Below, piece by piece: positions 9,110 through 20,135 of a stretch of DNA of 64,000 nucleotides. A program made the translations under genes and the position numbers. Under the pieces are notes generated by a model that was not told where the DNA came from, did no database searches, and saw only the letters and a program-made list of their open reading frames with translations. This DNA comes from Cytidiella melzeri (taxonomy: Eukaryota; Basidiomycota; Agaricomycetes; Polyporales; Irpicaceae): assembly GCA_022592445.1 (NCBI GenBank), contig JABYQR010000242.1, positions 1 through 64,000 of the forward strand. The letters are read 5' to 3'. The first letter of the stretch is position 1. The number at the start of each line of letters is the position of its first letter.

Positions 9110-12100
9110 TGAGGATGATGCAGTCTCGTTCGGTACTGACGACGACGACGATTACCTCAAGACCGCTGGTACTTACAACTGGCAAGTCTTTCGTTCTTGC
9201 GTCCCTGCACTCACAGTCGCTGACGCCGTTCCAACAGATTCTGCTTGTGAACGTGATCGCGTAGTTATTTCGTCGATGTATTACCACAACGTCTCAAATA
9301 AATGTGTGCATGACAGGGATTTTGCAGAATGTACTAAGTGTGAGAAACATCTCAACGCAGAATCACAACACTTGTGGCTGCTTGACTCTGGTGCTTCTAT
9401 GCACTTCACCTTTGATGAGAATGAGTTGCAAGATAAACGCACTCTACCACGACCAATCACAGTCTCAACTGCAACTCGGAACGTTAAAATTACAATCGTG
9501 GGTAACGTTACAATGCGTCTCTCAAATGGTGACACTTATACATTGAACGAAGTGTACTATATGCCAAATCTGAATGTCAAACTCATATCACTCGGTCAGC
9601 TGCTAAATAATGGCATGCGTGTTACCGGTGATTACCAGCAAATTGAGGTCATCAGTGAAACTGGTAAGCTTCAGCTTCGTTTCGACCCTCTGTTTCCTAG
9701 ATGTCCTACGTTTGGGATTCAGAATCACGCACATGTTGCTAGTCAACAAGTTGCAAATGTCACTCATGACATTGCCCATCAAAGTTTTGCGCACCCTGGC
9801 GATGAGGTGTTGCGCCGTCTGAAGGGTCACACAAAGGGATTACCGGATTTCAAGTTTGATTCACCAAAAACCCCCTGTCAAGGATGCGCGCAAGGCAAGA
9901 TGCCTACGCGCCCTTTCCCTGCATCAGATCAGCGTGCGACTAGATCATTCCAGATCATCCACTCTGATTTGAAGGAATTCCCTGTCGAATCATATCACCG
10001 TCACAAATACGTAATCACGTTTGTTGACAACTTCACATCACACACGTGGTTGAAGGCATTACGACAGAAGTCTCAAGCAATAGACGCTACGAGACAATTT
10101 CTCGCTATGGTGAATACTCAGTTCAACGCCAAAGTCGAGAAATGGATGTCCGATGCAGGGGGAGAGTACAAGTCAAAAGCGTTTGATGACTTGTTACTTG
10201 ACAATGGCATTGTTATCCTTCAGTCCATGCCACACATGCATCAGCAGAATGGTTGTGCTGAACGATTCATGCGTACAATGATGGATAAGGCCGAAGCCAT
10301 GCGTTTTACCGCGTGCCTTCCCCCATCATGGTGGAATTTTACCGTAGAACATGCTGTTCACGTGTACAACAGAACTCCCATGCGTCGTCACAAGTGGTGT
10401 ACGCCTTACGAAATCCTCTACAGCGAAGTCCCTGATGTCTCCAAACTTCGCGTGTTTGGCTGCGGCGCTTACGTATTTATTCCGCCTAAAGTGCGTGCTA
10501 ACAAACTTGCACCCAAGAGTGAGATGATGACCTACATCGGTCAAACCATTCATGGCTGGAAATTCATGCGCGCCCCAAACAATGTCATCTTTGAGGCTAC
10601 TCAAGCCGAACTTGATGAAGACTTTTTCCCTAAGTGTCCAGACTCTAAGATGCGGCAATCGCGCCCACGTGAGCAGTGTCCCGCCGATGACAATGATGAC
10701 AACCATTCTGATGGTCTTGGCTTTGATGACGCCAGAGATGATGACATTCCTCCGCGTCGCCCTCATCCTTCACAAAAGCGACCGGACCAAGATCTTGACA
10801 AAGATCCCGCACCGCTTCCAGAGCGTAGTCTGAGTCCTCCTAATGATGCTCCGGGAGATCAACCGGCACCTCAGCCGTGTCGATCTGCGCGTCAAAGGAA
10901 TCCACCACCTGCACGACCAGGTGACGTCTATGGGAAAACAACACCCACTCAGCGTCAACGAAGTGATCTTCGAAGGAAGTTGGGTAATGATCAGCCTAAA
11001 ACAAGTCGCCCTCGACGGCAAGATCCCCAACAGGTGAGAAAAGATGGTCCCGCGCCTTGTTCTCCTAGTCCTGTTCAGAGTAACAATCCCTCTGAAGATC
11101 CTCAACCTGGAAATGATAGCGACTCAAGCAAACTTACGCCGCTCAATTCTGAGAATGAGTCAGCATCAGTCGAAGCAGAACTGGCAGCCCTATGCCGTGA
11201 AGGGGGAGCAAATTTCCTCAACTACATGCTTAACAAAGCTGTCGAGCCGATTGACCCAATGTCTGATCCTCGTGAATGGACATTCCGTGATATCCTGCAA
11301 TTACCTAAAAAGGAGCAGGCAGAATGGCGTAAGGCTGCGCGTGAGGAGCTTAAAGCCCTCAAAGATCGCAAAGTCTACGATCTTGTTGACAGACCAAAAA
11401 ACCGGAAAGTCATCAAGAATAGATGGGTTTTTGACGTGAAGTCAGACAATCGCAAGAAAGCCCGGCTTGTAGCTCGTGGTTTTACGCAGATCGAAGGCAT
11501 AGACTTTGACCAAATCTTCTCTCCAGTCGTGAGATTTGAGACCGTCAGGCTCATTCTTGCACTGTCTTCACTCGAAGGCTGGTTTATGACCGGTTTAGAT
11601 GTGCGAAGCGCCTATTTGTACGGCGACTTAGAAGAGGAGATCTATATGGAACAGCCAGAAGGCTTCGTAGAGAAAGGCATGGAGCACCTCGTGTTTCGCC
11701 TGCGCAAAGCGCTCTACGGACTTAAGCAGGCTGGTCTAGTCTGATGGCGAACACTAGACAAATTCATGAAGAAGCTCGGCTTTAAACGTTTAAGGTCTGA
11801 CGCTGGTGTCTTTGTCAAGTTTGACGGTGAAGACATTATTGTGGTTGTCATATATGTTGATGACGCAATCTTCATGGGCTCCAACCAGTTCAAGGTGCGC
11901 CAAGACAAGGCACGCTTCATGGACAAGTGGGAATGTTGTGACTTACCTGAAGTCAAAGAATTCCTGCGCATGCGTATTCAAAGGCACGGCACTAAGCTCT
12001 GTATAGACCAAAGTGCTTATCTCAATAAAGTGCTTGAACGCTGTGGCATGCAGGACGCCAAGCCGGCGCCGACACCCTTGCCCGACGGCTACAATTCCGT

Positions 12101-12827
12101 CACATATGAAGGAGCTGTTGATCCAGCTCGCCGAAGTCGTTTCCAAATGATTATCGGCTCGTTGCTCTACATCATGCTTGGCACCCAGCCGGACATTGCG
12201 TTCGCTGTCACTAAGCTTGCTCAACAGAGCACTAACCCAAGTGAGGACCATGTTAGCAAGGCACTCTATATTTGCCGCTACCTCATAGGGACTTGCAACT
12301 ATCGTCTCAAGTATGACAGCAAATCAGACTTAGGTCTAGTCGCATTCACAGATGCGGATTGGGAATCAGATCCTAACACTCGCCGTTCACAGACTGGCTA
12401 CATCCTCAAACTCGCAGGAGGTGTATTCAGCTGGCAGTTACGCGCACAACGTACTGTTGCACACTCATCAATGGATGCCGAGTACATGGCTCTGAGCGAT
12501 TGCTCGCGCCAGGTGATCTGGGTTAGATCAATGCTCTCTGAGCTCGGCTACAATCTCGAACCCATTCCGATCTGTTGTGACAACCAAGGCGCAATATTTG
12601 TCTCTACCAACCCTGTGACCGAGAAGCGCTCGAAGCATATCGACATCCGCTATCATTTCATTCGCGATGTCGTCGACCAGCAACTTGTACAAATTCTATT
12701 TGTTCCAGGAGAGGAAAACCCGGCCGACCTTTTCACTAAGAATCTCGGAAGAGTCAAGTTCATCAAGTTCCGACAAATGCTTGGACTTGAGATCAGCGTT
12801 CCAGGCGCTACAGTCAAGGCAGTTTGA
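9100..12827 (+). pseudogene. copia Pol polyprotein with one nonsense codon
   Basis: Open in one frame except for a TGA at 11742-11744. Visible in order are the aspartic protease WLLDSGAS (about 9373-9397), the zinc-binding integrase head (HQSFAHPG to CQGCAQGK), the integrase core (HSDLK, WMSDAGGEY and NGCAERF), a proline-rich linker, the reverse transcriptase (KNRWVFDVKSD, ARLVARGFTQ, and YVDD near 11854-11865) and copia RNase H (DADWESDPNTRRSQTGY, SSMDAEYMAL, KHIDIRYHF). The TGA falls in the KQAG-x-x-W-W motif just before the catalytic YVDD block, where a Trp codon is expected, so it looks like a simple G-to-A change. Otherwise pol is intact to its stop at 12827. Confidence 0.9.
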
Positions 12828-12860
12828 AGAAAACGACCCACCATACTTAGCGAGGGGGAG

Positions 12861-13124
12861 TGTTGAGCTGTGTCGAAGCATGTGCTGAGCTGTGTTGAAG
12901 CGCGACGGAAAGCTGACTAGCGCTCACGCGCTCTGTATTTACACTTGTTTGTACGCTTGTAGTAGTAGATAAAAACCTCACGTCTGCGAGGCAATCCATA
13001 CGTCTTTTACTCTCACTACTCGCCCCCAAAGCCTACACCTAACCCTACCAACCAACAACAGGTAAGCGTCCCTTTCCCCTGCCTCTGTCGGGCTAGTGTC
13101 GCGGTTGGCGATACTGGCTCGACA
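12861..13124 (+). repeat. copia 3' LTR (264 bp)
   Basis: Same ends as the 5' LTR and nearly identical over the last 230 bp. It is shorter because it has two rather than four copies of the TGAGCTGTGTC repeat. It is followed by target duplication TTGAC. Confidence 0.93.
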
Positions 13125-13282
13125 TTGACCCCCGACGGAATCTGTTGAGCAGCACTGCGCACTCTTACGACATGCGGTGGTATCGTGTCTGACCAGTGCT
13201 TAATGCAGCCCACCCAATCTGAAGACAGGAAGATAACCTCGTCCTTTAATACCTCTTCGGCAGAATCCTTGCAAGCAAGATC
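13125..13282 (-). pseudogene. unidentified ORF, 5' half, split by copia insertion
   Basis: Minus-strand frame open from 13282 to the insertion point, with a protein-like sequence (DEVIFLSSDWVGCIKHWSD, VVRVRSAAQQIPSGVN). It is continuous with 7348-6998 once the element is removed. Just upstream another frame reads LVGGSPKNDGQTPEILLARI before a stop. Either an intron or an older frameshift therefore lies near 13270. The family is not recognised. Confidence 0.5.
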
Positions 13283-14017
13283 TCAGGGGTTTGTCCGTCG
13301 TTTTTTGGACTGCCGCCTACAAGTTGAAGATGCAATGTGCAAGTATCGGTGTGCAGCTCACGAGAAGACGAGTAGTGTATATTATTCAGCACTGTATTGT
13401 GATATTTCAGTTAGTACTGTGTGTGCAAAGAGCGTTGAGCTCGTACCATATATTATACAAAATAAGAGCATTAGCGCTAGGATAAAAGGCCCGAGCTTGA
13501 GCACGGTTTAGCAAGCAAGGGAGCCCATAGCAGACAGATATAGGGATGTGACGAAGGTGAGAGTGTTGCTGAGTACAGTGTAGTCGCTGTGAGCATAAGA
13601 AGACTGACCGCCATGGTTTCTCTGCTGTCACCCGACGAAAAAATGCGCCATCACAGCCAGTGTAACGGTACGATCTCTTGACAACAACGCTAGAGGCCTC
13701 AGATTGCGATTGAGGTGCGACGAGGCGGGGGCGGTGAATCCTGAGTGTGGGAGCATACTAGTGGTCGCGATCCGAGGCCGACGCGCGGCTATGTCCCTTA
13801 CCAGATCGGACCTCGGACCTCCGGGACCTGTTATGTCTCCTCAGAATTTCGGTCCTCGGCGGAAATTTTGGCCTTTATATCCCCAAAAATTTCGGACGTA
13901 CCGCCTTCAAAAGGTCGATTTATGTCCGGCGCCTAATATGAGCTCTCTGAGAGCATTCCGGGGGCCTCCTCAACCACGATCGGAATCCTGGATGACCAAT
14001 CTGATGTCTTACACTGC
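13283..14017. other. intergenic, no supported gene
   Basis: Possibly the upstream remainder of the ORF disrupted by copia (minus-strand coding-like sequence to about 13330). Beyond that I see no motif. The segment 13790-13945 is rich in short self-similar GGACCTC/TCGG stretches and shares two phrases with 6827-6870. Confidence 0.35.
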
Positions 14018-14604
14018 TATACCTCAGATTCTCAGACTATCGTAGAGCTACGCGGTATTTGGCTAAGCTACTAGTAGCCCTTTCAAGACTTTCTCGGACT
14101 GCAATAAATTTTATGCAGCAAGTGAGCAAGTCAGTATGCAACACTCTCAAGAGTCTCAACAGTAAGCTTACTACACATCTGACTCTCTGCCAGTAGATTG
14201 CACAGGCAACCGCGCTATGTCCGCGTTTGTGGACTGAGGCAGTGCATGGTCGCTCTGCGTGGTCTCTGGAAATCCTGGCTACCGCTTCAATCTAGAGCAT
14301 GCAAGTACCAAGGCATTTTTGTGAAACGACCAACACTCAATGAATAGGATAAAGCCGAGATCTTCTACCGCGCTGCGCTCTCGCTTGGTTATCTGGTAGG
14401 GATGTTCTGGATGTTCTAGTTTTCTTGATTGCGCAGCAAGGTCATTGGTCTTGGTCAGGTCGCAGCGCTCAGCATTGAACGCTGAATTTCTGGAGGGCAA
14501 CAACGGAGGCTTGCGCGTCGTTTGCTTTCATAAGCGTATTAGTGAGCACATCAATTTGGACTACAGCAACATCCTGGCAGAGTCGCTGGAAGGCGTAACT
14601 GTAG

Positions 14605-14612
14605 TATAAATA
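14605..14612 (+). promoter_or_regulatory. TATA box of GST gene
   Basis: TATAAATA 89 nt before the ATG, in a context conserved with the left copy. Confidence 0.6.
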
Positions 14613-14700
14613 CTGGGAGTAGGGCTGTCTACTAACCCAGCACCGGCACCCAAGTCACTCCTCCACCTCCCAGTTGATTTTGACACTGCAATCCCCAAGT

Positions 14701-15597
14701 ATGTCTAGCACGCACTTCACTCTCTACTCACACAAGGGAGGTCCCAATGGATGGTGAGTACCCCCTCCGACAGTAGGACTAGTTGCTCACAAAGCAACCG
14801 TAGGAAAGTCACCATTGTTCTTGAGGAGCTAGGACTCACCTACAATACCAAGTTCCTTGAATTCGACAAGAAAGAGCACAAGGCTGAGGGACACACCAAG
14901 TTCAACCCTAACGGCCGTATTCCGACGTTGATCGACCACAAGAACGGTGACTTTGTCGTCTGGTGAGTAAAGATACTTATGCCATCGCTACGCTCACAAA
15001 TTGTGACCTTTCAATAGGGAGTCCGATGCAATCGTCCTATACCTTGTCGACACTTACGACACTGACCACAAGATCTCTGTCTCCGATACAAAGGAGAAGT
15101 ACGAGCAGCTTCAGTGGTTGTTTTTCCAGGCGTCTGGACAGGGCCCGTACTACGGACAGGCGTTCTGGTTCACCCTTCGCCACGCCGAGAAGATCCAGAG
15201 TGCGAAGGACCGCTATGTTGACGAGATCAAGCGCATATTCAGCGTACTCGACTCCGTCCTGTCTAAGCAAGAATACCTGGTCAATGGGAAGCTGACCGTG
15301 GCCGATCTCTCCTTTTTTCCGTAAGTAGCATCTGCCGTCGTGTGATAGACAGGCTCTGACGCGCTGCCATTTAAGCTGGAACCACCTTGCCCTCAGATTC
15401 CCCGCGGTTTTGGGAGAAAACTTTGCATTGGCGGATGGGTACCCAGCTCTCGCTACGTGCGTGTTTCCTGCTTTGATGTTATTGGTCAATCTCGACTTAG
15501 TCACACGATTTCCGTGCTATTCAGGTGGCACGACAAGCTTTCGCAGAGGCCCGCCGTGCAGAAGATTGTTACGGAATGGTTGCGCAACTCTAACTGA
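14701..15597 (+). CDS. glutathione S-transferase (Ure2/GTT-like)
   Basis: Five exons (14701-14753, 14804-14962, 15018-15320, 15376-15456, 15525-15597) encode 222 aa, a normal cytosolic GST length. Residues 1-85 form the thioredoxin-like domain: FTLYSHKGGPNGWKVTIVLE, FNPNGRIPTLIDH with the cis-proline, and the WESDAIILYL helix that binds the glutathione gamma-glutamyl end. The rest is the helical domain (QASGQGPYYGQAFWF, VNGKLTVADLSFFPW with the N-capping Asp). GSTs of this fungal class conjugate or reduce electrophiles with glutathione. There is no signal peptide, so the protein is probably cytosolic. It is the functional member of a duplicated pair. The left copy is dead. Confidence 0.93.
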
Positions 15598-15830
15598 TCG
15601 GCTTTGAGGGCGAGGATATGTTACTGCGACTCGCCTGTACTTTCTTAAGCTGTTGTTTTCTATGTCGCTCATTATCTCTAAACCCTGATGCTGCTGAATA
15701 TCACTGAATTGCTGTTGTTTGGCAGGGCCTGGTTTTTGACTTTATTTTTTGAGGAAACGGCCGCATGCTGAATCGTAGTACCTCTGTAACATCGTATTTA
15801 TTGATCGTGTCAGTCAGGCAAGTCGGCGAA

Positions 15831-16696
15831 GCACAATAAGACTTTCTGTCTTCCTTAATCGCTGGTCTTTCAGGGATATCATGATGTCCATCGTGTGTAT
15901 TATGTGAGAGCCTGAAGACACTCTTCCCCGTACTTCATTCGAGGCATGATGTACTGAGTTCGTTCACTTATTTGTTATCTAGGTCTTGTCAAATACCCCC
16001 TTTAACCACTAGATCTCCTCATCTGCTGGGCTTGGCCAGTATTCCAAATGGTCCCTCGAGACGGGCATAAACGTACGACAGATGCACTTTTCCTAGACCC
16101 TAACCTGCCGGAGCAAAATCGACCATGTCGCCGCCATGAGTAGGAAAGTATTGTGATTTTGATAATCTACTAGTACCGTGCGTTCCTCGAGTTCCTCCCT
16201 TTCACCGAAGCGTTCGCCTAGTGCTCCGCCGATGCTACATTGCTGCTGAGTATGTCCTCCAATGACCCAGAAATTTGGTGATGCTGTGGACCAACGTCAA
16301 AACGCACCGACTCGGATGTGGTGTCAGCCCCAGGATGCTCAGTTGCAAGCCACCAATTTGACCCACATGGCAGATCCGTGTTCAGTCACCAAGGCGGCTA
16401 ACTTTGGCAACGCCACAAAGAAGAAGTACTAATCACCCCATTAGGCAATTCCCGCCAAAAGTCGCCACACCTGCGAGCTACAATAGTATTCAAGACACCG
16501 AAGATATTACACACAGTATCTATTAAAAACAACACGATTACTGTATTCGTCACGTCAAAGCAGTATGAACGAGGGAGCAGTGATTAGTCGTATATGACAG
16601 GGAGGGGTTGGATCATTAGAAAATGGTTGCATAAACGTCGTAAAAGCGTAAAAAGAAGCCACTTCATGCGAGTGCAAGGCCTGGATCGCTGATTCC
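15831..16696. other. intergenic, no gene seen
   Basis: 3' flanks of the convergent GST and opsin-related genes. There are no convincing ORFs or repeats. Confidence 0.5.
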
Positions 16697-17688
16697 TTAG
16701 ACTGAGCCGGCCTCCTGAGCCTTGGTGGGGCGAACAACCGCGGCAGTGTCGGTGTACTTGCCAGAGTTGAAGCCAAAGGCAGAGTAGTCAACGGCGTTGA
16801 GCTTGAAGAGGAAGAAGAGCAGGAAGAAGGGGCCAGTGATGACATCGAGGATACCGTACCAGATCATCTCAGATGTGGGCGAGATGACGTTCGAACCTTC
16901 AGCCAGAGCCCAAGCGATGGGGTAGGTGAGGAGCATGAAGGCGAAGACCGACGAGGAAATACGGAAACCGGTACGGAAAGCACCATCGGCGGCGAAAGTC
17001 GTGCGAGGGGCGTGCCAGAGGAGCACGTACCTGTATGAACAAGTCAGAAACAAGGACATGTCTACTGATAAAACAGTGCTTACCAGACGTAGAAGAGTGC
17101 GGCGCATCCAAAGGTGTAGAAACCCCACTTGTAGGTGCTGTGGACGAGTGCACCGACGAGGCCGCTGACGACGATGAAGATACTCGCGAAGAGCGCGGTG
17201 AAGATATCGGAGAGAGAAAGGCCAGTCGTAAGGAGGACGGAAAGAAGGAGGAGCGGGAATGTGATGAACCACTGGATGTACCTCACATACTACAGAATGC
17301 CATTGTTAGTGTCACATCCTGCAACTGCATGTCAGTAAAGCAACATACCCAGATCTGACGAGTGGCACCGTCGGCGCGGAACTCAGTGGAGATGGGAGTA
17401 GCACCGAGATCAGACGCCATAGAGAAGTACGCCAGACTAGAGGTAGCGAGGATGATGATGGCCAACTGGTGGAAGAGACGAGTACCGCGGGGACGCTGCA
17501 TGATGCAAGCTGAGTGGGAAGTCCGACAAAGAAGAATGAATTGCCGGACTTACCAAAAAGTTCAAGACAACAGTAACCAGCAGAGTGAACAACATGACGG
17601 AGAAGGCCGCCCACAGCCAGTCTGAGCCATGGGTGCTGATGTGGAGGGTGGCATTCGGCGGGTTGAGGTTGAGTGCGTCGTTGGCCAT
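16697..17688 (-). CDS. opsin-related membrane protein (HSP30/YRO2-like)
   Basis: Exons 17688-17554, 17495-17349, 17289-17084 and 17030-16697 give 273 aa with seven hydrophobic segments. The fold matches fungal microbial-rhodopsin relatives, with the RYIQWFITFPLLLL helix C region and GFYTFGCAALFYVWYVLLWH in the middle. In helix G, where true rhodopsins carry the lysine that binds retinal (LDVxxKPxF), this protein reads LDVITGPFF. The lysine is therefore replaced by glycine and the protein cannot form the usual Schiff base. This places it with the non-photoactive opsin-related/HSP30 group of plasma-membrane proteins, which are linked to stress and membrane H+-ATPase control. A TATA box lies 123 nt upstream. 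Confidence 0.9.
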
Positions 17689-17810
17689 TGGAAGTGATTG
17701 AGGTAGAGGAGAGGGTGGAAGGGGGTGGGAGAGAGGACTAGTGAGTATGAGAGGGAGTAGATGATTAGACCGTTAGATGGGTGAGGAACAACTCGAGATG
17801 ACCTGCGAGT

Positions 17811-17817
17811 TTATATA
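17811..17817 (-). promoter_or_regulatory. TATA box of opsin-related gene
   Basis: TATATAA on the minus strand, 123 nt upstream of the ATG at 17688. I looked for repeated nGAAn heat-shock units in the next 300 bp and found no clear array. Confidence 0.55.
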
Positions 17818-18926
17818 CGTCTTCCATGGCCACGGAATAGTGTAGAGTCTTGAGAGTGGCCGAAATGTTGAGACTCATTTGTTTCCCGAGCCGAAACTAT
17901 CGAGTCGCCTCGGGTTGAACGGAGGCCAAGCTGACAAAACACATACCATGATGTCATCGGTAATCTTGGTAAGATGTTCGAAATAATTCCATGGCCCCTA
18001 AAAATAGCGCTGTTTGTTTGTTTGCATGTTTCCAGTAGACTCGAAAAGACGCCCACGGCTGAAAGAGCGTCTACCAAGTTCGCGAGTACCACCAGACGAA
18101 GAACGACGTGCTCGGGCTCGCGAACAAACAATTACTGGCGGATATTGTCCGAGCTTGCAAGAGCGTTGTACAGATGGTCGACGCCTCGATGAACGCAAGT
18201 CAAAAATATGTAGCGGTTTTTGCCTCTGAGCGCACTTACACCCGCGGAGCGCCGACGAGCTCGTACTCACGGCCGCCTTTCGGATTGTGAACTGAGCTAC
18301 AACGCCGAAGGCTAGATCCTCAACAAGTCAAACGAATCAGACTCCTTTCTTGCGCTCGATCATTCGAGCCTGCTCATTCTAGACGGTCACGCACCTTTGG
18401 AACAACTCTTCTTGTAGTTCCGTTTGCCAGACGTTTCACGAAGTCTGTGTGGACGTGATAACGGGCAAACCCATGACCAGGTTCTCAACATCGTCCGGTC
18501 ACTGTGAGAGTCTGAGTAGCCTAAGCGTGCTTAGGTCAGAATAGAAAGCGAAGGACCGGACTTTAAATCGAACTCGCTAGAGCACCTCGTGCTTGACCAG
18601 GAATAAAGCTCGTTCCACGCGTTGTCTTGAATAGAAAGGCATGCAATCGTGTGTCTGTGCTATGAAGTGATGTTGAGAGAGACGGATTGATTTGAGCACG
18701 TAATTAGACGAAGGGCCATGGTCGGCGGACGTGGTCGTTACGGTTCTTGGCGCGAAACGCGGTCACTCGCAGGAGAGATGTTGAAAACTTGCCAAGACAC
18801 GAATGATGTTTATAGAATCGACTCAATTGGTTGTACGAACGAGGCTTGTTCTAAATAGTGGAATGGGTATAGGGGTGTGTCCAGATGTGCAAGTGCGGGA
18901 GAGACAGGAAAGCCAGACAACCAAGG
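17818..18926. other. intergenic, promoter and unassigned sequence
   Basis: No supported gene. A short plus-strand stretch near 18100-18200 reads as protein-like (LANKQLLADIVRACKSVV) but has no start, splice context or stop pattern that makes a gene. Confidence 0.4.
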
Positions 18927-19713
18927 TCAGCCTAGTCTCTCCGAAAGGTCCTGGTTGAATATAGACTTGGACGGATCTTGCTTGGCCCGTTCGTCTTTCA
19001 GCATTCTGAGTATGGACATCAGTTGGAGGAAGATATGGCAAGTCGCGACGCAGTACTGCATACCGTGCATTTATGCGCGGATCGTCTCCTTCGACTCCCA
19101 GTACAGCTTGCGGCGTCTTTGCCTCGATGACCTGCATGATTTATCAGAAGTCAGATGCTGTCGTGGTGATGGCTGCGCAAAGTTAGCGTTGTAGCCTGCA
19201 CCCGCAAGGATGCGGATTTGCAAGTGAACACCCAGAATTCAACGGCCCTAGGCATCCAGATTCAGGCCGCAATCCTAGTTCCGTGCCAGCACGTATGCAC
19301 TCGTGAGAATGCATGACTGTTGGAACCATAACAGTGGCAGGACCGCAGGGTGTTGTCAAGGCAGGGTGTACAACGCATGGCTTGGGTGGCAGAGACACGT
19401 ACGTAATGGTTATCACAGTGAGGGCAGTATTCATCGCTCTCCTCGTAGCTTGACATGTCCTTGCGGAAGGCCTTTTTGCATTTCTTGCACATGAATGCCA
19501 TTTCTGTTGTCTTCCGTAACTTGTGGTCCTGTACTTCCGCGTGGCACTCGGCACAGTCGTACCACTGCTTGCAGCACGGGGCTCTTATCGCGACCTGAGC
19601 GTTGAGAATATGTTTGCTACGAAAGAGGATTGAGAACAGAGATGGTATTGACGACTTCTCTGTCCAACGCAGACATTTGGGCAGAGACGTCTAGAGCAAT
19701 GCACTGACCACAT
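18927..19713 (-). CDS. small CHY-type zinc-finger protein
   Basis: Exons 19713-19709, 19616-19403, 19131-19064 and 19005-18927 encode 121 aa. The first coding exon is only ATGTG. It joins to CAAACAT to give the MCKHILNAQVAIRAPCC start expected for the family. Paired cysteines and histidines follow: APCC, YDCAECHAE, MCKKCKKAF and EYCPHCDNHYV, forming several zinc sites. The C-terminus is VIEAKTPQAVLGVEGDD and ends ...QDLSERLG. This short fungal CHY zinc-finger family is related to Hot13-type proteins, in which zinc chemistry is linked to mitochondrial intermembrane-space import. That role is an inference. The 271-nt intron between 19402 and 19132 is unusually long here. Confidence 0.87.
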
Positions 19714-20135
19714 CTACGCTTGGGCAGCAAGTACAAGGATGTAGCTGTGTTCAGGTTACTTAGCGTGGCACGACTGTTTGAAAGAGACGGTCGGGGTAGA
19801 GTTGGCCAGACAAGATAGACGCCTATTCTGATGATGAGTTCTGTTTTCGTGGACAGAGTGTGCATTTCTTGTTCTCGCACTCCCACCATCGTCCCTCCAA
19901 GGCAGGCAGCCTACAGAGCACTCCGTCCCCTCGCTAGTACTCAGGGATCATTCCCAACGTCAACACTCCATCGACATGCGCTGATACGGACAGAATTTAG
20001 CTCGGTTTCTCCCCCACGAGGCGCTGAAATTCCGTCGAGCGCAACGACCACACTCCTTTCACTCGACGGTCTCTCTACACATATCTACACCACCCTGGAC
20101 TCGCCATTAGCACGCTGTGCGTTGCATCTGACGCG
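19714..20135. promoter_or_regulatory. divergent promoter region
   Basis: 422 bp between the divergently transcribed CHY zinc-finger gene and the membrane-protein gene. Both promoters must lie here. No TATA box is obvious. Confidence 0.5.

Larger units (their letters stand above)
7349..13124 (+). mobile_element. Ty1/copia LTR retrotransposon, full length
   Basis: A 5,776-bp element flanked by the direct repeat TTGAC at 7344-7348 and 13125-13129. The LTRs begin TGTTGAG and end CTCGACA. Internal features in order are a possible primer binding site just after 7658, a gag ORF, a pol region with protease, integrase, reverse transcriptase and RNase H (the copia order), and a purine tract GAGGGGGAG at 12852-12860 just before the 3' LTR. 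The LTRs differ by only a few substitutions outside a repeat-number difference, so insertion is fairly recent. A nonsense codon in the reverse transcriptase makes this copy probably non-autonomous. Confidence 0.95.
14018..15830 (+). repeat. segmental duplication, right copy
   Basis: Partner of about 4860-6600. It contains the intact GST gene. Shared blocks include the upstream TTGCGCGTCGTTTGCTT, the TATA region, all exons and a 3' GTCAGTCAGGCA stretch near 15811. Ends are approximate. Confidence 0.65.

Noticed and set aside
17960..18000. Heat-shock element upstream of the opsin-related gene
   Set aside because: TTCGAA and TTCC occur, but not with the 5-bp spacing of alternating nGAAn units.
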